Source: Shewanella benthica
Lineage (GTDB): Bacteria; Pseudomonadota; Gammaproteobacteria; Enterobacterales; Shewanellaceae
Direction: 5' to 3'
Length of the DNA: 48,438 bases
Assembly (NCBI GenBank): GCA_023284085.1
Contig: JAKVHY010000041.1
Location: 1 to 48,438, forward strand
Shown: positions 9,432 to 17,113 of the stretch, piece after piece
Position numbering within the stretch: the first letter of the stretch is position 1
Layout of the letters: every line of letters begins with the position of its first letter
Notes under the pieces: generated by a model
The model's input: the letters and a program-made list of their open reading frames with translations, nothing else
The model's database searches: none
Told to the model about the DNA's origin: nothing
Translations under genes and position numbers: made by a program

Positions 9432-9902
9432 ATGAAAATGCTTTTAGCCATTGTCGTTATTGCCGGCGTCATCTTTTATTTCTTTACTTCGATGAACAAT
9501 CAGAAAGTGTCTAAGGAAAATATTGAACTAGGCAACACCTTCTTAGCAGAAAACAAGGCTAAAGAAGGTGTGGTCGAGACCCTCTCGGGTCTTCAATATA
9601 AAGTATTAAATAAGGGAGATGGTGAAATCCACCCTAAAGCCAGCGATACCGTTACCGTCCATTATCACGGGACTCTTATCGATGGCACAGTATTCGATAG
9701 CTCAGTGGAACGCGGTGAACCTATTGCCTTTCCCCTTAATCGTGTGATTAAAGGTTGGACCGAAGGTGTGCAACTGATGGTTACCGGAGAGAAGGTCCGC
9801 TTCTTTGTTCCAAGTACCTTGGCCTATGGCAATCGCTCGACGGGTAAGATTTCTGGAGGCTCTGTGCTCATTTTCGATGTAGAGCTTATCAGCATAGATT
9901 GA
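9432..9902 (+). CDS. Membrane-anchored FKBP-type peptidyl-prolyl isomerase
   Basis: Start at the ATG 9432, about 10 nt after AAGAGA; a TTG 30 bp upstream lacks a ribosome site. The 156-residue protein has an N-terminal membrane anchor (about residues 3-21), a short linker, and one FKBP domain (about 55-155) with the family cores V-H-Y-H-G-T-L-I-D-G-T-V-F-D-S-S and F-P-L-N-R-V-I-K-G-W-T-E-G. It should catalyse proline isomerisation in the periplasm. The linker (F-L-A-E-N-K-A-K-E-G-V-V) is nearly the same as that of the FkpA encoded at 33997, so it looks like an FkpA relative without the dimerisation domain. It is single-gene and ends at a strong terminator. Confidence 0.88.
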   Translation: MKMLLAIVVIAGVIFYFFTSMNNQKVSKENIELGNTFLAENKAKEGVVETLSGLQYKVLNKGDGEIHPKASDTVTVHYHGTLIDGTVFDSSVERGEPIAFPLNRVIKGWTEGVQLMVTGEKVRFFVPSTLAYGNRSTGKISGGSVLIFDVELISID

Positions 9903-9943
9903 TCTGTTTTTAAACCTGATACTGAAATAAAGAATACAGAAAT

Positions 9944-9971
9944 AAAAACGCGCCATTATCGGCGCGTTTTT
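9944..9971. terminator. Bidirectional terminator between FKBP and chiA
   Basis: AAAAACGCGCC (9944-9954) and GGCGCGTTTTT (9961-9971) form an 11-bp stem with a 6-nt loop and T/A runs on both sides. It can end the FKBP transcript on plus and the chiA transcript on minus. Confidence 0.9.
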
Positions 9972-10046
9972 CATTCTATTATTCGCTGCTTATCGATTGA
10001 ATAGAAAAAGTCGGGGGCTCCCCCTCATGATAATAAATACTGCTGA

Positions 10047-12638
10047 TTAGTCGGCTGTTGCGCCCAGATCATTCCAGACATCGGCAACGCCAGGCTCTTC
10101 ACCTTTAGTCCACCATTTAGCCTGCCAGGTATGTCCATTATGTGTGGTCTGCTCGCCGCCGTTATAGGCCACTCCTGCATTCCACCCCATCTCAACATTA
10201 CTCTGCAGCGCCCATTGATCCGCCGTCACTCTTGGCTCATTACCTTGAGTCCAGTACTTGGCTTTCCAAACTAAGCAGTTATGGCTCACGGTCTCGCCAC
10301 TGCTGTAGATGGTGCCAGCTTCCCATGCTGGATGATTAGCCGCATCAGGGTCTTGAGCATCGCAGCCGCCAGTTGTAGGCGCCTTCACCGTCAATACAGT
10401 CTGAGCCGAAGCGTCCAGTGCACCATCGGATACCAAGACGCTCAAGGTATAAATTGTGTCTTCCGTTACTGTCGGCGCTGTCACAACTAAGGTATCACTC
10501 GATTGCCCGGTCGCAGCTAATCCCGCAGGGACTGTCCAACTGTAGGTCAAGCTGTCGCCGTCGGCATCGCTAGCACTTGCTGCAATACTCACCTGCTTAT
10601 TTGAGTCAACCGATACAGCAGCATCCAGTGAGACCTCTGGTGCTCGATTAGCCTGAGGCGCCATGTTGGTGACTGAAGTCGTCGCCGTTGCCGATAATCC
10701 TTCAGGGTCTGTGACCGTGAGTGAGAAAGCATAAACAAGGTCGGCATCGGTTGCTTTCAAGCTGAAACGCGCTTGGGCCATATCGGCATTGACTAAGGTT
10801 AAAGCCGGGCCTGATGTCTGTGTCCATGCATAGGTAATAACTTGTCCTTCTGGGTCTCGTGACAAACCAGCATCGAGCACGATATCGCTCGGGCCAGTGA
10901 CGCTTTGTGCACTACCCGCATTGGCGATAGGCGCCTTATTAGCTGGTGGAGTCGTACCTTCACCATGACCGAGTCCTTCATGCATAGCATTGAGAATGTC
11001 ACCATTATCTGAGTCAATTTCCCATGCAAACAGACCACCTAGCTGATTCGCCATAACATACTGGCCTTTAGCTGTTACGGAGCGAGCATCATCGAAGGTG
11101 ATCAAGTCACCGGTAGAGGGCTTGAATACATAAGCCGCCTCGGCAACCTCATCATATTCGTACTGCCATTCGCCAGACATGTATTCATTCACAATTTGAC
11201 GATAATCGACCACGCCATCTTCCCAGGTTCCCTTAACCTTGCCCGTTGCCGTTCCAGTAAATGGGTTACCACCTTGATAGCCCGTTACACCAGTCCAGCC
11301 TCTACCATACATGGCGGCACCGACAACAATCTTCTCGGGAGTGACCCCTTGAGCGAGCAGCGCATTCACGCCAATTTGAGTGGTGTTTTTGGTATCTGGC
11401 TTCCAGCTCGCGGCATAAAGCGCGGCTTGATGGTTAAGATCTGTGTTTGACCATGCGCCGTAAAAGTCATAACTCATCAGGAAGATGTTATCCATATACT
11501 GCTGAGCTTCTTGATAATCCACCAGGGCAATCTTCTCGGCGCCAGCACTGATAGCAGACGTGAGTTCATAGCTTCTGCCGGTTTCCACACTCAGTTCATC
11601 GAGCATGGCCCTAAGCTCTTTCATCAAGAGCACATAGGTTTGACCATCGGTAGCGGGATCGCCAAGATTTGGATTTGCGCCATTACCACCCGGAAATTCC
11701 CAATCGATATCCACACCATCGAAAAATTTCCAGGTCTGTAAAAACTCTTTCACCGACGCGACGAAACGGTCGCGCTTGACCTTGTCGCCCAGAAAGTAAA
11801 AAGGATCTGAGAGGGTCCAGCCACCAACAGAAGGCAGTATTTTAAGATCTGGCTGCGCTTGTTTCAGCGCCATCAACTGACCGAAATTACCCTTGTACGG
11901 ATCAGAGAACTCACTGACACCGGCTTGCGGCATCTGCACTGCCGCCCAAGGATCGTGTATCGCCACCTTGAAATCTTCTCGGCCACTACAGGCACGTTGC
12001 AAGGCCTGGAAACTGCCCTCAATCTCTTTCAAGCTGTCATTGATGCCGTCACCACCACAGATAGGCGTAAAGCCATAGAGAATATGAGTGAGATTTTGTG
12101 CCGGTATCTTATCGACGGGAAACTTACGACCGTAAACGCCCCACTCGACAAAATAACTGCCCACCACCTTGCCTGACTTGTTGACGTAGGGCTTATTATT
12201 TTCCCCAAGCCGAGTCTCTAACGGCAACAGATGGCTGCCATCGGTATCGGCGACTATGATCTCTTTGGCATCACTGAGAGTACATGCTTCAGTGTTACAA
12301 AGCTGAACCTGCATCTGGTAGCGGCCACCTTGATTGATATTGAATGTCGCGGCCCCTGACGCCGTAGAAGTGCCCGACCAGACCTCTACCCCGTCAAATA
12401 ACACCTTAGCCGTCTCACCCAACTCACCTGACCACAAGTTCCAGCTAACAGAGACTTCTGCGGCATCTTTAACGGTAACGAGTTGATTGTAAGCGGTGGC
12501 GGATTGGTTAACTTCAATAATCGAAAAATTGGTTTCGCCCCAACCTATAGTAGGCTTACCAGGGACAGATGCATAAGCCGATGAGGCGAGTACGCTAGCC
12601 ACGACGAGCGCAGCGGATGAGAGTTTAGTGTTAAACAT
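10047..12638 (-). CDS. chiA: Secreted GH18 chitinase (ChiA type)
   Basis: This 863-residue protein hydrolyses chitin outside the cell. It has a Sec signal (about 1-23, cut near A-Y-A-S), a ChiN-type Ig-like N-domain (24-135), a GH18 barrel (about 155-555) with S-V-G-G-W at 270-274 and the catalytic D-G-V-D-I-D-W-E at 307-314 (Glu314 proton donor), two PKD domains (about 567-657 and 665-753), and two C-terminal CBM5/12 chitin-binding modules (about 769-811 and 818-857), each with the aromatic A-K-x-W-T-x-G motif. The domain order up to GH18 is that of Serratia ChiA. AAGGAC precedes the ATG. The 5' leader carries a NagR-type operator and a c-di-GMP-I riboswitch, so expression should answer to chitin breakdown products and to c-di-GMP. 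It ends at the shared terminator. Confidence 0.96.
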   Translation of the reverse strand: MFNTKLSSAALVVASVLASSAYASVPGKPTIGWGETNFSIIEVNQSATAYNQLVTVKDAAEVSVSWNLWSGELGETAKVLFDGVEVWSGTSTASGAATFNINQGGRYQMQVQLCNTEACTLSDAKEIIVADTDGSHLLPLETRLGENNKPYVNKSGKVVGSYFVEWGVYGRKFPVDKIPAQNLTHILYGFTPICGGDGINDSLKEIEGSFQALQRACSGREDFKVAIHDPWAAVQMPQAGVSEFSDPYKGNFGQLMALKQAQPDLKILPSVGGWTLSDPFYFLGDKVKRDRFVASVKEFLQTWKFFDGVDIDWEFPGGNGANPNLGDPATDGQTYVLLMKELRAMLDELSVETGRSYELTSAISAGAEKIALVDYQEAQQYMDNIFLMSYDFYGAWSNTDLNHQAALYAASWKPDTKNTTQIGVNALLAQGVTPEKIVVGAAMYGRGWTGVTGYQGGNPFTGTATGKVKGTWEDGVVDYRQIVNEYMSGEWQYEYDEVAEAAYVFKPSTGDLITFDDARSVTAKGQYVMANQLGGLFAWEIDSDNGDILNAMHEGLGHGEGTTPPANKAPIANAGSAQSVTGPSDIVLDAGLSRDPEGQVITYAWTQTSGPALTLVNADMAQARFSLKATDADLVYAFSLTVTDPEGLSATATTSVTNMAPQANRAPEVSLDAAVSVDSNKQVSIAASASDADGDSLTYSWTVPAGLAATGQSSDTLVVTAPTVTEDTIYTLSVLVSDGALDASAQTVLTVKAPTTGGCDAQDPDAANHPAWEAGTIYSSGETVSHNCLVWKAKYWTQGNEPRVTADQWALQSNVEMGWNAGVAYNGGEQTTHNGHTWQAKWWTKGEEPGVADVWNDLGATAD

Positions 12639-12720
12639 AGGGTGTCCTTATTGCTTTTTATTTTTTATAAAATAATCAATAAGGCAAACAAAGCTGAACA
12701 GGATACCAACCTATTCTTAA

Positions 12721-12766
12721 TACCATGGATATCAATGGTAGCGACCTTTTCGGTTCTTTATACCAT
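12721..12766 (-). promoter_or_regulatory. Alternative-pairing region after the riboswitch (putative expression platform)
   Basis: Reading on the minus strand, the leader contains ATGGTA (12766-12761), TACCAT (12740-12735) and ATGGTA again (12726-12721). The middle element can pair with either flanking copy, so the two hairpins exclude each other. The last two form the 20-bp near-palindrome at 12721-12740. No U run follows, so a classic terminator is unlikely. Regulation of translation or RNA stability is possible; this is inference from sequence only. Confidence 0.4.
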
Positions 12767-12787
12767 CACATCACACGAAGAAATTCC

Positions 12788-12902
12788 TGAAACATCCCCG
12801 CTATCATAGGTACCGCGATAGTACTGAGAGAACGACCCTCTCAACACCATCCCTTTAGACCGGAGGCTTTGCGTCCCAACCTTTCGATTGGTTTGCCTTT
12901 CA
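12788..12902 (-). promoter_or_regulatory. Cyclic di-GMP-I (GEMM) riboswitch
   Basis: On the minus strand the RNA contains GGCAAACC, a CAAUC-GAAA-GGUUG hairpin (P2 with its GAAA tetraloop, 12882-12885), then GGGACGCAAAGCCUCCGG and CUAAA, a long 14-bp stem with a GGUCGUU loop, and CCUAUGAUAGCGGGG. This is the class-I c-di-GMP aptamer, with tetraloop and receptor both present. P1 can close by UGAAA (12902-12898) with UUUCA (12792-12788). It lies in the chiA leader, about 150 nt before the start codon. Chitin-related genes are known targets of this riboswitch class. Whether it turns chiA on or off cannot be read from the sequence. Confidence 0.93.
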
Positions 12903-12920
12903 TTCAAAATTCGCACATCA

Positions 12921-12938
12921 AATGACAACGCTGTCATC
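12921..12938. promoter_or_regulatory. NagR-type operator upstream of chiA
   Basis: AATGACAACGCTGTCATC is an 18-bp near-perfect palindrome. It matches the NagR operator I recall for Shewanella N-acetylglucosamine genes (AATGACA-N4-TGTCATT). It lies just downstream of the predicted -10 box, overlapping the expected transcription start, a typical repressor position. The regulator itself is not in this window. Confidence 0.7.
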
Positions 12939-12946
12939 ACTTGTTT

Positions 12947-12976
12947 AGCATAGTCTTAAATTGAACGTAAATGCAA
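12947..12976 (-). promoter_or_regulatory. Predicted chiA promoter
   Basis: On the minus strand, TTGCAT (12976-12971) and TATGCT (12952-12947) are 18 bp apart. The start would be near 12940, giving a leader of about 300 nt that begins just before the riboswitch and is covered by the NagR-type operator. Confidence 0.5.
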
Positions 12977-13109
12977 CAGCTAGTTTTACATTGTCGCAAG
13001 CTGATGATTGCTAATGGTTTAAAAAGTCAACAGTCTAACGTTTGACAAGATTTCAAGAAGGGGAATATATCTAAACAGGAATATTTCACTAAATACTATT
13101 TGAGGAAAG

Positions 13110-13229
13110 ATGACTAAAACTGACAATAAATTGAATGAAGTAACATCAGAAAAAACGAATTCTTTGGATAAAAACAGAGAAAAAACGGGATCACTCAAGG
13201 CAATACCCGCTCTCTATTTTTGTTTCTAG
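13110..13229 (+). CDS. Possible short ORF (39 aa)
   Basis: A 39-codon frame begins with ATG directly after TGAGGAAAG, a good ribosome-site sequence, and ends at a TAG. The product is hydrophilic, Lys/Asn/Thr-rich with an aromatic tail, and has no recognisable family. It lies in the long gap between the chiA promoter and the M24 peptidase gene, divergent from chiA. It may be a chance frame. Confidence 0.25.
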   Translation: MTKTDNKLNEVTSEKTNSLDKNREKTGSLKAIPALYFCF

Positions 13230-13291
13230 CTGTTAGATCTTAGCCACTCGACACTCAAATTAGAAATTGAAGTTGAAGTTGCAGCTTAAAA

Positions 13292-14509
13292 TCAAGCTTC
13301 ATATCCGAAAGGATCATCGATGGAATGCATTGGCTTGGTGAACCACACTGCGCCTTCCTTTGTCATGTAGAAGTGATCTTCATGACGCACCCCAAACTCG
13401 CCGGGGACACATAACATGGGCTCGTTACTGAAACACATGCCCGCAGCCAAAGGCGTCTGATCATTAAGCACCAGATAAGGCCACTCATGAATATCTAAGC
13501 CGATACCGTGACCGGTTCTATGAGGCAAGCCAGGCACAGCATAGCCTGGACCAAAACCTGCGGCTTCGAGCACATCACGGGCCGCCCTATCGACACTGGC
13601 ACAGGAGGCGCCAATCTTAGCCGCCTCAAATGCCGCAAACTGAGCATCTTGCTCATGTTGCCAAATCTCACGTTGGCGATCGCTCGGTTTACCGAACACA
13701 AAGGTACGGGTGATATCTGAGTTATAACCTTGCAGCTGACAACCGGTATCGATAAGCACAGTGTCGTTTTGCTCAAGCGCTTTAGGCGACTTGACCCCAT
13801 GAGGATAAGCACTGTCTTCACCGAATAACACGATACAGAAGTAAGAACCGGCAGGAGCACCCACAGCCTTGTGAGCATCATTAATAAAGGCTTCAATTTC
13901 ACCGACTGTGATGCCTTCTCTCAAGATACGCGCCACCGCTTTATGTACCTCAAGAGTCATGTCCTTAGCACGTTGCAACAAGCTAAGCTCGGTATCAGAT
14001 TTGATCATACGACAACCCGCAGTCACAGGCTTAGCATTCACATAATCGAACTGACTATGAGCCAGGCGGACGCCATCGAAGATGAAGAAGGCTGCAGACT
14101 CATCGATACCAACTTTGCCGCTATTGATGTCCATCTGCTTGAGCACTTCACCGAACAAGGCGTATGGACTCTCATCTTCATGCCAGGTATTCACCTTACC
14201 TTCGATAACCATATAGCCTAAAAGCGTATCGACCTCGAATGCCGGAGCGATATATTCCAGTGCGCCAACGGCAGGAATGATGGCGCCAACCATACGCTCA
14301 CTGGCATACCAACGAGTACCCGTATAGTAATACAGGTTAGTACCCGCGTTGATGTAGATGGCTTCGATTCCCTGAGCTTTCATCAGCTCCTGGGCCTTCT
14401 CGATACGCGCAGTATATTCACGCTTGGAGATAGGCTTAGTGCCCTTGGTCATATCGCTCAGTTTTGCCAACTCTTGCATTGCGGTCGAACCGCCCACGCC
14501 TAAGGTCAT
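13292..14509 (-). CDS. M24 family metallopeptidase (Xaa-Pro aminopeptidase/dipeptidase type)
   Basis: The 405-residue cytoplasmic enzyme has a creatinase-type N-domain (about 30-165) and a pita-bread catalytic domain. All five metal ligands are in place: D254 and D265 (in D-T-G-C and N-S-D-I-T-R-T), H334 (H-R-T-G-H-G-I-G), E363 (S-N-E-P) and E377 (R-H-E-D). It should remove residues from peptides with proline at the second position; exact specificity is not readable. AAGGG precedes the ATG. It is the last gene in the minus-strand order MFS, ROK, M24, but a 258-bp gap with its own palindrome suggests a separate promoter. A second, larger M24 peptidase lies at 17114. Confidence 0.9.
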   Translation of the reverse strand: MTLGVGGSTAMQELAKLSDMTKGTKPISKREYTARIEKAQELMKAQGIEAIYINAGTNLYYYTGTRWYASERMVGAIIPAVGALEYIAPAFEVDTLLGYMVIEGKVNTWHEDESPYALFGEVLKQMDINSGKVGIDESAAFFIFDGVRLAHSQFDYVNAKPVTAGCRMIKSDTELSLLQRAKDMTLEVHKAVARILREGITVGEIEAFINDAHKAVGAPAGSYFCIVLFGEDSAYPHGVKSPKALEQNDTVLIDTGCQLQGYNSDITRTFVFGKPSDRQREIWQHEQDAQFAAFEAAKIGASCASVDRAARDVLEAAGFGPGYAVPGLPHRTGHGIGLDIHEWPYLVLNDQTPLAAGMCFSNEPMLCVPGEFGVRHEDHFYMTKEGAVWFTKPMHSIDDPFGYEA

Positions 14510-14588
14510 AGGGTTACCCTTTTATATATTTATCTAAGATTCAAAGCCTGATGCCTTGCCAGATATTATGTCTTGTTCGGCCCGATAC

Positions 14589-14637
14589 TTGCCTCGAAGT
14601 GAGGCAATAAGCCGATACTGAAAGTAGAGCTACTTTC
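14589..14637. promoter_or_regulatory. Two inverted repeats upstream of the M24 peptidase gene
   Basis: TTGCCTC/GAGGCAA (14589-14606) and GAAAGTAG-AG-CTACTTTC (14620-14637, perfect 8-bp arms) lie 80-130 bp upstream of the M24 start and downstream of the ROK gene's convergent-free left flank. They may be an operator or a ROK-gene upstream signal; no regulator can be named. Confidence 0.3.
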
Positions 14638-14767
14638 TAGCATAAAATATACAAAGGGTCAGTAGAAATATTTTCAGAATAAGAAAAATGACGGTCACAG
14701 AGCTGAGAATAAGCGCAATAAGACAATATCACGCTAACTGAAGATAAGAACACGCTTTAAGAAAGGG

Positions 14768-15544
14768 TTAAGCCTGCTTATCGAGTAGCACCTTTAATCC
14801 GCGGCAGACTAAGGTTTCCATATCATCGACACGGGCAATTTTCGCTTCTGAGAACGGAGCGGTTAACGCCATATCTTTGAGTGAACTGACGCATCCAAGA
14901 TAGTAATCACTACTATTCATCATGCCACCAGCAAGCCAGATACGATTGGGGTTAAACAGATTTATCGCCCAGGCGATCCCCATACCCAGATATCTGCCGG
15001 CGCGATTGAGCTCTTGCGCCTTCTTGAGCCCCCGAACTCGAATCGAGTTGCCGCTGGCGAGTTGCTCTAAGCTAAACTCTCCGGATTCGGTCATCACCCG
15101 ACAATGGCCCAGCTCACCGGCAAAGCCACTCGCACCGGAGAAGATTTTGCCATTGATAGATATCGCCATGCCGATCCCAGTGCCACACATAATCAATAAC
15201 TCACAATCATGCTTAGGATTTAACACAGCCTGCATACCTGCATCTATATCGTTGCTCAACAAGATAGTCTTAGCCTGGGTATGTAAGTCTTCTCGTGATA
15301 AGCCATTCAAACCAGGCAGTGACTTACTCGATATCAGCTGATTGTTTTTTACTAAACCTGGCACTGCGATGGCGAGTCGATAGTCCACCAGTCCATAATC
15401 GGACTCCAACTCATACAATTGCTTATTCAAGCTCGTAATACCAAATCCTTCGCCAGTAGGGATCTTATACTGCTCGATTCTGTCCCCCAGATGCATCTCA
15501 AATAATGCCTTTGTGCCACCTATATCGACCGTAATCGTTTGCAT
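14768..15544 (-). CDS. ROK family sugar kinase-like protein lacking the zinc motif
   Basis: The 258-residue protein opens with the ATP-binding D-I-G-G-T-K motif (7-12), has the catalytic-type Asp in S-N-D-I-D-A-G (D99), G-T-G-I-G (121-125), and G-E-L-G-H (143-147). Where ROK proteins usually have the zinc-binding C-x-C-G-x-x-G-C-x-E, this one has a short E-S-G-E-F-S-L-E, so the cysteine cluster is absent. It is also shorter than the usual 290-320 residues. It lacks a DNA-binding domain, so a kinase role is more likely than a repressor. It follows the MFS transporter by 80 bp on the same strand, suggesting uptake and phosphorylation of one sugar, which I cannot name. Confidence 0.85.
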   Translation of the reverse strand: MQTITVDIGGTKALFEMHLGDRIEQYKIPTGEGFGITSLNKQLYELESDYGLVDYRLAIAVPGLVKNNQLISSKSLPGLNGLSREDLHTQAKTILLSNDIDAGMQAVLNPKHDCELLIMCGTGIGMAISINGKIFSGASGFAGELGHCRVMTESGEFSLEQLASGNSIRVRGLKKAQELNRAGRYLGMGIAWAINLFNPNRIWLAGGMMNSSDYYLGCVSSLKDMALTAPFSEAKIARVDDMETLVCRGLKVLLDKQA

Positions 15545-15624
15545 CTTTTACTCCAGTGCAACTCATATTATTTGAGTTTTTATGAGCAAAATATTAACAC
15601 ATTTGAACCCGATATGAGACTAGG

Positions 15625-16833
15625 TTACTCACTCACTTTAGTTCCTAAGAGTTTGCTTTGGTTTAATTTCCACCAAGATATCAAGATCAACTGAATCCCG
15701 ATAAACGGAACACAGATAATGAGTAACACTTGCCAGCCAAGTTGATGAATGACCCAACCGGCACTGAGAGAGGCTATAGCCTGGGATCCAAATACTAAGG
15801 TGTCATTGAACGCCTGAACCTTAAAACGCTCATTGGGACGATAACAACGGGGCAGTAACACAGTTCCGCCCACAAATAACAGGTTCCAGCCTAAGCCTAG
15901 CAATACCAGGGCGGCCCAATAGTTGAGCACATCATTACCCATCAAGGCCGTCACTATGGTGACAAAATAAGCCAACATACCTGCGAGCATCATCTTAGAC
16001 ACCCCCAATTTTGCCACCAAATAACCGGTAAACAGAGACGGCAGATACATGGCGATGATATGGCTCTGAATCACCCATTTAGTGTCGGCTAAGGAGTGAT
16101 GCGCTATATGATGCATATGCAGAGGCGTCGCCGTCATCACGAAACTCATCATGGCAAAGCCTATCATGGCCCCGGCAATCGCGACCCAAATTTGCTCCTG
16201 ATTCAAGATGCTCTTTAATGGCCTAATATCTCCCAAAGCCTCAATGTTCACTCGAGATAACGCAGCGCTATCCTCTCGATAGAAACACAGTGTCAATCCA
16301 GCGAGTAGACTCACCATGGTCAGAAAAAGGAAAGCCCCGACATAAGGGGTCTCTATTAAATCCCCGCCCAACACAGCAAGCTCAGGGCCCAGAAATGCGG
16401 CGACCAAGCCGCCTAATAAGACTCTCGATGTGGCCTTAGCGCCCAATTCAGGCGCCACTGACTCCATCGCCGCGAAGCGATATTGTTGGATAACTGCGCC
16501 GGCAGATCCGAGTAGAATACCGCTGAAACAAAAGAGCTCAAAACTCTGCTCTTGAGCCGCATAGGCTGCAACCAATCCAGCCCCTCCCGCCAGTACCGAA
16601 CCGCCGATAAACACTTTCTTTCGTCCAAATCTGCGCATCAGTTGAGTCACAGGCAAGATAGATATGGCAACACCGACCACCATAGATGCTATAGGCAGAG
16701 TCGCTAATATGGGACTAGGAGCAATCTCGGCACCTATGATCCCACCCAGCAGCATCATCATAGGTGCGGCGCTCATGGCAAAGGCCTGCGCTAAAGTAAG
16801 TACCCATACATTAAAGGGCATTTTCATTTCCAT
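15625..16833 (-). CDS. MFS transporter
   Basis: This 402-residue inner-membrane protein has about 12 hydrophobic segments and the MFS motif between helices 2 and 3 (R-R-F-G-R-K-K-V). The closest signature I can see is generic, so the substrate is unknown. Its downstream neighbour is a ROK-type kinase on the same strand 80 bp away, which suggests a sugar or sugar derivative. The ATG used is the first of two close Met codons (M-E-M-K-M); the precise start is uncertain by a few residues. Confidence 0.88.
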   Translation of the reverse strand: MEMKMPFNVWVLTLAQAFAMSAAPMMMLLGGIIGAEIAPSPILATLPIASMVVGVAISILPVTQLMRRFGRKKVFIGGSVLAGGAGLVAAYAAQEQSFELFCFSGILLGSAGAVIQQYRFAAMESVAPELGAKATSRVLLGGLVAAFLGPELAVLGGDLIETPYVGAFLFLTMVSLLAGLTLCFYREDSAALSRVNIEALGDIRPLKSILNQEQIWVAIAGAMIGFAMMSFVMTATPLHMHHIAHHSLADTKWVIQSHIIAMYLPSLFTGYLVAKLGVSKMMLAGMLAYFVTIVTALMGNDVLNYWAALVLLGLGWNLLFVGGTVLLPRCYRPNERFKVQAFNDTLVFGSQAIASLSAGWVIHQLGWQVLLIICVPFIGIQLILISWWKLNQSKLLGTKVSE

Positions 16834-17113
16834 TATCGAGTTAATTCCATTAAAAATCTGTGATAAACCTAAACTTACCAGCTCTAATCTAATTGATTTT
16901 TCAACACGTGTAACAAGTATTATGTTTCAAAGTTTACATCTCTTTCCGCTTTGATCTTTTTATGCTCAATATTCCCATCGCTTATGCTTCCCACCGCCTG
17001 CCTCAACTGAGATAATCGGTGGTAATATCCTAATCCCTCATTTTAATAAGAGTAATGCTGACTCACAGTGTCTAATGATACCTAAGCATGAGTGAGTAAA
17101 CACCGGAGTATTT

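Noticed and set aside
12758..12940. 60-codon frame in the chiA leader, minus strand
   Set aside because: It coincides with the c-di-GMP aptamer; the conserved RNA structure explains the sequence better.
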